Source: Shinisaurus crocodilurus (taxonomy: Eukaryota > Chordata > Lepidosauria > Squamata > Shinisauridae). From it: a DNA stretch of 64,000 nucleotides. The notes below the pieces were generated by a model that had not been told where the DNA came from, did no database searches, and saw only the letters and a program-made list of their open reading frames with translations. The stretch lies in contig CM037888.1 of assembly GCA_021292165.1 (NCBI GenBank), positions 28,819,140-28,883,139 on the forward strand. The letters are read 5' to 3'. This document shows positions 56,382-64,000 of this stretch, piece after piece. The position numbers were made by a program, and so were the translations under genes. Position 1 is the stretch's first letter, and each line of letters starts with the position of its first letter.

Positions 56382-56628
56382 CTGTCATAATAGTCCCTAT
56401 GCCCTCGGTGGTCCCGGTCGCTGTTGTACTGGTCATACGGCCGCTTGCGAGACGGGTTATTCAGCCGGTAGTTTCCCGAGCTGCGGTGAGGCTCACCACG
56501 CAGCCGGCGGTCTCCATAGTGGTGGTCCTTATACCAGGGTTCATACTGATGGTGCCGTTCTCCACCCCACACCTGGTTGGCATTGCCACCGTAGCTAAAC
56601 TTGCGCTCCCTCTGCCAGTCACCTCGAT
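56382..56628 (-). CDS. CHD2: CHD2 penultimate coding exon, Tyr/Arg/His-rich tail
   Basis: This exon of 247 bases has the acceptor GTTGTGCAG and the donor GACAG|GTGAGC. The first two bases complete an Asp codon, then it reads [54 protein letters not shown] and a split Arg. This is the CHD2 tail, rich in Arg, Tyr, His and Asp. Exon phases (1 in, 2 out) agree with both neighbours. Small indels relative to mammalian CHD2 occur around [14 protein letters not shown]. Confidence 0.95.
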
Positions 56629-56847
56629 CTGCACAACAGGAGAGGGAAAAGGCGAGGCTCTTTCACAAAAATGCCATTGGTCCAGAAGGCTGCAGCGAGA
56701 GCCCTGGAGGGTGTTCTCTTACAGGATCTGCAAGTGAGCATCCACCACACCCGTCCTACAAACGCTGTACTGGTTACCAATTTGTTCCCATGCACAATCC
56801 AAAGTGATAGTGACGACCTTTAAAGCCCTAAATGGCTTTAGTGGTCT

Positions 56848-57081
56848 ATTTATTACATTATATGTATATCCCACCATTTTCCTCTTGCAAAACCCCCAAG
56901 GCGGCTTACAAGGTCCTCCCCCCCGCATTTTATCCTCACAACAACCCTGTGAGGTAGGCTAGGCTGAGAGTCAGTGACTGGCCCAACGTCGCCCAGGGAG
57001 CTTCATGTCTGAGTGGGGACTAGAACCCGGATCTCCTGAGTCCCGGTCCAATGCACTAACCACTACGCCACACTGGCTCTC
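56848..57081 (-). mobile_element. MIR-like SINE
   Basis: The minus strand starts GAGCCAGTGTGGCGTAGTGG. It is inserted in the L2 sequence. Confidence 0.88.
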
Positions 57082-57381
57082 ACTCGTCTAGATCACACTC
57101 TAAGATCAGAGAGAGGGGCCTTTCTCTTTGCCCAACTATAGTGGAGCCACAGTTGAGGAAGACAAGAGAAAGAGCACATCTTCCTGGGGCCACACCTATA
57201 CTGTGGAATTCCTTGCCTCAGGAGGCTCGGTTAGCAGCCTTTCTTACAGTGTTTCACCATATAGCAAAAACTTTCTTCTTTAGGTAGCTGTTTGTTTTAT
57301 CAGATGGTAAGTTTTATCTAATATCTCTGTTTTATCTGCTGCATCTGACTGTTTTTACTATATTGTTGTTGTTTTTCATGT

Positions 57382-57634
57382 TTATTTTATATTTATGTAT
57401 TTATGTATTATATTTCTTTCCTGCCCTTTTTCCTGCAAGGAACCCAAGGCGGCTTACATAATCCTCCTTCTCCTCTCCATTTTATCCTCACAACAACCCT
57501 GTGAGGTAGGTTAGGCTGAGAGTCAATGACTGGCCCAAAGTCACCCAAGGAGCTTCATAGCTGAGGGGGGAATAGAACTCTGGATCTCCTGAGTCCCAGT
57601 CCAGCACTCTCACCACTACACCACACCGGCTCTT
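57382..57634 (-). mobile_element. MIR-like SINE
   Basis: The minus strand starts GAGCCGGTGTGGTGTAGTGG. It is the second insertion into the same L2 sequence. Confidence 0.88.
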
Positions 57635-57904
57635 GTCTGGAATTTTATTGTATTTTATGACTGATTTTAATTGTTAGCCACCCTGAGTGGGACATACATA
57701 TTTACATAAGTAAAAATGAATAAATAAAATGCCTCTGGATCAGAGGTTTTTCCAGTGTCCCAGGGAACCCTGAGGTTCATTAGAAGCTCATCATAGATTT
57801 CTCCTGGAAGGCAGCTTGATCAATGCCCAGCAAAACCCTACCATTGTATTAATTACTGATTTACTGTATTTTTTTAAATGATTTTTTTTGTTTTTATCTT
57901 GTAA

Positions 57905-58375
57905 AATGAGCTAGTAGTTATTTATTTTATTTATTTATTATATTTATACCCCACCTTTTTTCCTTCAAGGAATTATATACCAAAGGGCGGTATACACATT
58001 TATTTATTAATCAAATAATGAAAGAAACAACCCAATCTTTTCCTACAAACACACAGCCACAAGAGGACCAGCTGCATTAAAAAGTGCACACTCAGTTCAC
58101 GTGGTGCGACAAGCAAGGCCCCAAAGACCTGGCTGGCCCACAGGAAAACAAATAGGTCTTAGCCTGGCTCCAAAACAATAATAGAACTGGCACCAGGCAT
58201 ACCGCTTGTGAGAGAGCGTTCCCAAAGTCAGGGTGCCACCACAGAGAAGGCCGTAAGTCGTGTCACCCCCTCAGTGTACTTCCCCCAGTAGTGGGACAGA
58301 GAGACGGGCCTCCCCCACAGATCTAAGGGCACGGGCAGGCTGGTACAGGAAACTTGCTTATCCTTCAGATAATGG
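57905..58375 (-). mobile_element. SINE tail and L2-like LINE 3' end
   Basis: ATTTATTATATTTATACCCC, then GGTGCCACCACAGAGAAGGC and GGCACGGGCAGGCTGGTACA, are complements of a LINE 3' part like that near 47200-47400. Confidence 0.55.
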
Positions 58376-58676
58376 CTAACGATTTCAGAGAGACCAAAGC
58401 AAAAAGGAATGGGGGTGTGGAGGAGCAGTTGCAAAGTCAGGCACCAAATCTGTCCTATGCAAGAGAGCAGGTGCAAGAATCACTGCAAGAGACAGTGCTG
58501 GGGGGGGGGGGGGGGGAGAGCCAAGTGGCGGTTGGTCCAAGAGAAAGAAAACGGAGGGGCCCTCGCTCTCTCGCCTCTCCCCCCTCATGCAGCCAAGCAG
58601 GCTATCTTTTTTTGTCGGGGGGGGGGGGGAAATAAAAGAATGGAGCTTTTTCATTGCTATCCACCTGGTCTCTTAC

Positions 58677-58884
58677 CTGCGTTACTGAAATGCCTTTTGC
58701 TTGGGTGGCTGTAGTTGTCCCGCTGCCCGTGCATCTGGGAAGGGTGAGGCATCGGCTGGTGGAGCTTCTGGGAACGAGGGCCGTGAGGGATCTGGGACAT
58801 CACGGAATCCCGGCTAGACCCAGAAGGCTCCGGCCGAAACAGCTTCTTGCCTCCCATGGCCTCCTCCCTTTTCCTCTGCTCTTG
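58677..58884 (-). CDS. CHD2: CHD2 exon, low-complexity C-terminal tail
   Basis: The acceptor TCGCCCTCAG|CAA and the donor AACGCAG|GTAAGA bound a 208-base exon. It begins [20 protein letters not shown] and continues [20 protein letters not shown], ending [11 protein letters not shown] plus one base. The GGKK.FRPE.SGSSRDS and KRHFSNA blocks are hallmarks of CHD2. The start of the exon ([10 protein letters not shown]) is more diverged from mammals than the rest. The segment is predicted to be disordered, and a direct function is not visible from the sequence. Confidence 0.93.
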
Positions 58885-59099
58885 CTGAGGGCGACAGAAG
58901 GGGAGGGGGAGGAAGGAGAAAGTTAGCAGTGAAGTAAACCACCTGAAAAGGCTTCCGGGCTCTGGCCTTGAGTGAGCTGCCTGAGAGCAGCTCAAGTGGG
59001 CCCTTCAACAGAAATCAGGTTATACACACTGTTTCCCTCAGTTTGCCAACTAATCGCCTTAGACTGGCAGGCTGCGAAGCTGCACTCACTTGGGTCAGT

Positions 59100-59265
59100 T
59101 TCATAGATTTCATAGATCATACAGTTGGAAGGAGCCTACAAGGCTACCGAGTCCAACCCCCTGCTCAATGCAGGAAACTAGAGGAGGGATCTCCCATCCA
59201 AGTAATAACCAGGCCTGACCCTGCTTAGCTTTCCACGCTCAGACAAGCTGAGCCAGCGTGAGCCA
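59100..59265 (-). mobile_element. 5S-rRNA-derived SINE with CR1-like tail, full length
   Basis: On the minus strand it reads GGCTCACGCTGGCTCAGCTT, AGCTAAGCAGGGTCAGGCCT, TTATTACTTGGATGGGAGAT. The tail ends ATCTATGAAATCTATGAAA. Confidence 0.88.
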
Positions 59266-60238
59266 AAGGCCTGTAGTTCTAATAGCTACCTTAGGGAGAT
59301 GAAATTTTAGGGACGTGCGTTTTGGATGGGCTACACCAGAAGAATGGTGAGGTACTTAAGGTTCAACAGGTAGTGCAGTGAACTTTAACAGCAGTCCGGA
59401 AGCCAAGACTGTGTTTTGGAGCCCTGTCAAGAAGAGTCTTACGTATAAGCTTCAGCTTGTATCAGTTCGCAAGAGCACCAGACAACTGCCTTGAAGCTGC
59501 CTTCCCCGTTATATTCCTTAGAAAAGGGTTGCTTTGCCGTGAGAAATGAAACTGTTTGCTTTATTGAAGCGGCTTGCCTCCCAGGAAGGGGGTGTTAAGT
59601 TTGTGGCTTACTGTCAGCCTCTGAAACAGGGGGGGGGGGGGGGGGGGAGAGGAACTCTATAAAATCCAACGCTTGTTAGCATGCACTTTGGTTTTCGGCT
59701 TGGGACGAGGAGTAGCCAAGTGTCCAAGCAACTAGGGCCCTGCGCAATGTCCGTCGTATTAGGAAACCCTGCGACCGAAGGACATGTGTAAGCTTATCTT
59801 TGCCTGACTGCATCCGCTCTCCATCACATAACCAAACATTATCTTCCACACAAGTGGTTTTGTCTGTTCTTGGCTATCCTCGAATCTAAACTGAGGCGGC
59901 CTTCACTGGACCAGGCCCCTGGGGTAATACAAAGCGAAGGAAGATGTTTGATGGAGAAAGTACATTATAAAGTAGGGGCAAGCCACCAGCGGCACCTCGA
60001 CCTAATGCTCACATGGCCCTCGACCTAATTTCAAAAGCTTTCTGCACGCACTCAGTTCAGACCTCTGGCAAGAGGGAGCTGTCCCTTCCCTGGAAGCCTG
60101 TTAGGCAGGAAGGAAGAGGGAGAAAAGGGAGGTGGCAGGAAGAGGGAAGAAAGAAAACAATGGTTACCCAACCCAAGAAAAGGCCCACTTTTGGCCCCAC
60201 ACTGGTTTCGGTCTGCCACACCGACTGATTACCTATGA

Positions 60239-60372
60239 CAGTGTTCTCCAACCTTGGGTCCCCAGATGTTTTTGGCCTACAACTCCCAGCTCGCCCCAGC
60301 CAGCAAGTTGGCTGGGGCGTGCTGGGAGTTGTAGGCCAAAAACATCTGTGGACCCAAGGTTGGAGAACACTG
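60239..60372. mobile_element. complete palindromic MITE with exact target duplication
   Basis: It runs from CAGTGTTCTCC to GGAGAACACTG. Flanks ACCTATGA at 60231-60238 and 60373-60380 are identical. Confidence 0.95.
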
Positions 60373-60897
60373 ACCTATGAAGTAATGCTGCCCACCCCTG
60401 TAATAAGGGAAGGTTCAATCCCTGGTTAGAACACATTACAGATAACCAGGAGGGGCGGGTGTGAGGAAAACACCTGAGGGCTAAGGAACTGCATTAGATC
60501 AGACGAACTTCCCCAGATAAAGTAATTATTTGGGGAATGGGCAGTAAAGCTAATTTTAGGGTCTGGCAGGAGGCGGACTTGCGAGATCCCCCACTAGTGG
60601 GAGCACGATAAAGAGATGACTCTGCACAAGTAAAGCCGAAAAGCACTGTTGACAGACAGCTGCTTTCCTCATTCTTTTGTCCATCTGGCTCTCCAAATTA
60701 ATTGGCCCTTAATTGGGAGAAAGAAGCTGGAGGTGTTTGATGGGAATTTAACAGAGGAATACAGACTGCCATGTTTCCCATCTCTACTGAAACTGATCAA
60801 ATATTCCATCATTACTAAAATGGGACTTTGATTATTTACCATCAGGTGCAAGGGAACTCTTAAAGCACAATGGTCTTCTCTGACACACACAAATACT

Positions 60898-60925
60898 TCA
60901 CACACACACACACACACACACACAC
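60898..60925. repeat. (CA)n microsatellite
   Basis: About 14 CA units. Confidence 0.95.
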
Positions 60926-60980
60926 CGTTTCTGTTAGATAACTTGTGATGGAGGCAGATATCATAATGATCCTATTTATC

Positions 60981-61184
60981 TTCATTTATTGCATTTATAT
61001 CCCACATTTCCTCCAAGGACCTCAAAGCGGTATGCATGGTCCTTCTCCATTATTTTATCCACACAACAACCCTGTGAGGTAGGTTAGGCTGACAGAGTGA
61101 CTAGCCCATGGTCACCCAGGGAGCTTCATGGCAGAGTAAGGATCTGAACATGGCTTTCCCCAGACCTAGTCTAACACTCTAACC
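60981..61184 (-). mobile_element. MIR-like SINE, head displaced by insertions
   Basis: The body is normal up to CTCTAACC (61177-61184). A degraded continuation ACTAAGCACAG follows at 61667 after the nested elements. Confidence 0.8.
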
Positions 61185-61658
61185 CAGGTGTGTGGGGAAC
61201 CTCAGGTCTGGGGGCCAAATCCAGTCCCTCTTAATCTGCCCCCCCCGGGGGGTTCTCCAGAAGGCCATGCCTCCGTCCCCTAGCCCTACCCCATGTCCCC
61301 CTAATGAGCAATGGTTTGGTGGTTTCTTAGCTTTTGTGCAGCTTTCCCCCCATTCTAGAAGTCACTGGCGGGAAGAGCTTTGAGCTACAATAGGCGGGTA
61401 TTCTTTGCATTTCTGGCTCCACCCCTTTTGCCTTTGGTCCCACCCCCCAAGTGCAATGCAGCCCCCTAGATGTTCTCAAAACTGAATTCGGCCCTCGGGC
61501 TGAAAGAGGTTCCCCAGAAAGCTAAGCAGGGACAGGCCTGGTTGTTACTTGGATGGGAGACCCCTCCTCTAGTTCCCTGCATTGAGCAGGGGGTTGGACT
61601 CGATGGCCTTGTAGGCTCCTTCCAACTCTTATGATCTATGAAATCTATGAAACCCCTT
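61185..61658. mobile_element. hAT-type element inserted in a SINE and itself interrupted
   Basis: It starts CAGGTGTGTGGGGAACCTC. Its right end, GAGGTTCCCCA plus CCCCTT, is split by a 5S-derived SINE. Flanks CTCTAACC at 61177-61184 and 61659-61666 are identical. Confidence 0.8.
61517..61652 (+). mobile_element. 5S-rRNA-derived SINE, 5'-truncated
   Basis: It begins inside the 5S part at AAGCTAAGCAGGGACAGGCC and keeps the full tail GTAGGCTCCTTCCAACTC. Confidence 0.85.
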
Positions 61659-61997
61659 CTCTAACCACTAAGCACAGTTTTGTTGGACTCCATTAATAAA
61701 TACATGTATAAAAGAACATTCTTGGAGTGGCAGTGTCATTTGATCGGGGTATCTATGAGTTGAGAAATAAATAGAAAAAGTGGAGGGCTTTGCCCCCACC
61801 CCGACTCTCAGCACTGTGACAAAAACCATCTCTGCCATCAAGGCTCATTCCTCGGTGCTCTCCCTGGGAGGAAGCATCATCCATTGGGGCCATCCACTTC
61901 TTCAAAGCCCATGCGGAAGATGCGGGAAGAGGCCGGGAGCAAAAGAGACAGAGGCTGGGATTGAGACCAAAGCAAGAGAGCCTCATCCGGGCTCTCT

Positions 61998-62125
61998 CTA
62001 GCCCAGCCTTCCCCAACCTGGTCCCCTCCAGATGTGCTGGACTGCAACTCCCATCATTCCCGGCCAGCGTGCTGGGTGTTGCAGACCAACAGATCTTTAG
62101 GGCACCGGGTTGGAGAAGGCAGAGC
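61998..62125. mobile_element. hAT-type MITE relic
   Basis: CCCCAACCTGGTCCCCTCCA and TAGGGCACCGGGTTGGAGAA are inverted ends. Confidence 0.65.
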
Positions 62126-62273
62126 TAGTCTCTGAGGGGGTGTCTGCACCACCTTTTTTCTACAGAATATGTTCCCCTTGCTTGCTTATTTAGATTTGTA
62201 TCCTGCCATTCAGCTACAAAAGCCCCCAAGATGACATAGAAACACACACACACACAGACACTTTCAACCTCAC

Positions 62274-62373
62274 CTCCTCATCCTGGGACCGCTTCTTATG
62301 AGCCATCTTGTACAGCTTGTGCAACTTCCGTGCATCAAATTCCGTGAACTTGGACACAAATATCCACAGGTTC
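62274..62373 (-). CDS. CHD2: CHD2 exon, end of the C-terminal helical domain
   Basis: This 100-base exon has the acceptor CACCTCCTTCCAG and the donor GAGGAG|GTGAGG on the minus strand. With one base completing the Arg codon it reads [20 protein letters not shown] then [13 protein letters not shown]. This matches CHD2 nearly residue for residue and continues the DUF4208/CHCT fold from the previous exon. It ends in phase 0. The basic KKRS segment starts the low-complexity tail. No frame damage is seen. Confidence 0.95.
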
Positions 62374-63164
62374 CTGGAAGGAGGTGAACAGATGATGATG
62401 ATGATGATGACTTTTCCTCTTGTAAACTCTTGCATAGCAGTTTAGATACCCACGTTTCCCCCCTATCAGACTAGCCCGGAAGCTCCACCCCTTAATTTCA
62501 GATGAACGTGGCACAGCTGGGGCTAATGAATGGGACAGAGAAGCATTCCTTGCATGCGTTCGAAGATGCTCTCTCCCCCTTTGGGATGACATCTAACATT
62601 CCAGGTCCAGGTGATTTAGATCCTCAAATCAAGTAAAACCCAAGAACTTCAGCGTACAGCCTTTTAAAACTCCAAAGACTTATTCACACATGGCTTTAAT
62701 TCACCTGTGCTAAAAAAAAAAAAATGGTTGTTTTTAAAAAGTTAATAAAATAAAAATCCTGAACCAATGTCAAAATCACCAAAAATAGATTTTGCCGCCT
62801 GTCCGTTTAAGTTGTTTATTGGTTGCATTTCATGTCAGGAAAACCGACACGAAAAAGAGCACAATGAGGACTGGGCATGCTTAGTAGGCGTAAAATGCTG
62901 GCCAAGTGTTGGGGGCGGGGCGGGGAACGGAATGGACCATCCTGGAAGAGGGCATGGCAGGCTGGCTGGCACCCTGAACAAGAGCACTTCACACTGCAAC
63001 ATTTTGTTGCAGTTCCCACTGGTTGTGACTAGTACTAAAAGGTCTGCCCTTCCGACGGGCACAGTGTGCATGAAGAAAGGACTTATACATTAAAGGGACC
63101 AGAGGGCTGCAAAGCATCTTTGTCCAGCTTTGGAGGGAATTATTATTATTATTAGTTGTAGTAC

Positions 63165-63470
63165 TGGTAAGAGTAATTTTATTTATATCCCCACCCTTCC
63201 TTGCAAGGAGCCCAGGGTGGCTAATGACCCATACAAAACAGTACAACATCTAAACACCCTTAAAAACATAACTCTAAAATTGCAAATGCATAATAAAATA
63301 CAATAAAATGATTGCTAAAACTGATGAAACAATTGCCTATAATATCCCCAAAGCCTGTACAAATAAATGTGTCTTTAGCTGGCACCTGAATGACAACAGC
63401 GTTGGGAGGAAAGCAGGTGTCAACACCCTTCCACTGTGTGTTGTGACTGCAACCCTTCTAACTTGCCCCA
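63165..63470 (-). mobile_element. L2-like LINE 3' end
   Basis: TTGCAAGGAGCCCAGGGTGG and ATAAATGTGTCTTTAGCTGG are complements of a LINE 3' part. It ends before the CHD2 exon at 63567. Confidence 0.5.
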
Positions 63471-63565
63471 CAGAACTGAGCGGGAGCCACAGAAAGCCAA
63501 GCCCTACAACGGGTTTCTTTTGTCACAGCAGCGTGCGACGGAAAGTCCGGCGGGCAGGCCGGTTA

Positions 63566-63781
<216 letters not shown>

Positions 63782-64000
63782 TTAGCCACGCATTGGGGGG
63801 GGGGGGGCTTCATCAGCCACACAAGGTCAGAGACACGTCTGGGCGGGACAATATGAGGGAAGAATTCAGAAGAGACTCAAGCAGGTGTTGGAAGCTCTCA
63901 ACTGCTGTATCGAAAATCTGAGCTCCATTTTGAAATGTGAAGAAGCAAGAGATCAACTAATCCAGCCCAGGGGTGGGCAGAAGGTAGATTGGGATCTGTT

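Larger units (their letters stand above)
56680..57730 (+). mobile_element. L2-clade LINE 3' end carrying two SINEs
   Basis: The coding end CTGGTTACCAATTTGTTCCC, AAGCCCTAAATGGCTTTAGT is followed, between two SINEs, by CACTCTAAGATCAGAGAGAG. The 3' tail TTGTTAGCCACCCTGAGTGG then ends in AATAAATAAAAT. Confidence 0.65.
56629..58676 (-). other. CHD2: CHD2 intron
   Basis: This intron is bounded by GTAAGA and GTTGTGCAG on the minus strand. It is filled by an L2-like LINE end carrying two SINEs, then a further SINE tail and a LINE end. The remainder, 58380-58676, has poly-G tracts only. Confidence 0.9.
58885..62273 (-). other. CHD2: CHD2 intron
   Basis: This intron is bounded by GTGAGG and CGCCCTCAG. 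It contains a 5S-derived SINE, a 134-bp MITE with a perfect target duplication and a three-level nested insertion at 60981-61680. The stretches 59270-60230 and 60381-60890 hold no recognised feature except a poly-G run at about 59630-59647. Confidence 0.9.

Overview
This is a vertebrate nuclear sequence, most probably from a squamate reptile (lizard-like). Two single-copy protein genes lie tail to tail in a very repeat-rich setting. The left part holds three coding exons of RGMA (repulsive guidance molecule A) on the + strand, at 2457-2572, 33705-34216 and 38438-39151. They join in consistent phase to an open frame ending at 39151. Counted from the Met-Gly-Met-Gly start at 2491 the protein is 435 residues, close to the human short form. 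A further upstream first exon probably lies outside the window. The right part holds the last five coding exons of CHD2 on the - strand, at 63567-63745, 62274-62373, 58677-58884, 56382-56628 and 53261-53594. They also join in phase and end at the natural C-terminus. CHD2 and RGMA are convergent neighbours in other vertebrates, which supports both calls.

Layout: 1-2456 is RGMA intron or upstream sequence with an L2-like LINE and a CpG-richer stretch just before the signal-peptide exon. 2573-33704 is a 31 kb intron packed with mobile elements. 34217-38437 is the last RGMA intron. 39152-53260 holds the two 3' untranslated regions and about 14 kb of intergenic DNA, including a Ty1/copia fragment. 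53595-63566 holds CHD2 introns.

The mobile-element landscape is the most distinctive part. It includes CR1- and L2-clade LINE fragments and a tRNA-derived MIR-like SINE with an L2-type tail (about a dozen copies). There is also a second tRNA-derived SINE, and a 5S-rRNA-derived SINE with a CR1-like tail (five copies). Several hAT-type MITE families have 8-bp target duplications that can be read directly. Two solo LTRs have 5-bp target duplications. A 611-bp hAT-like element is full of GAGTC motifs and has a CpG-rich hairpin core. Insertions are often nested, so the relative ages of families can be ordered from sequence alone.

No bacterial, plasmid or phage features, CRISPR arrays or functional RNA genes were seen. 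The species, the ends of transcripts and the promoters cannot be fixed from this sequence alone. Family names are given from memory of typical sequences, without database searches.
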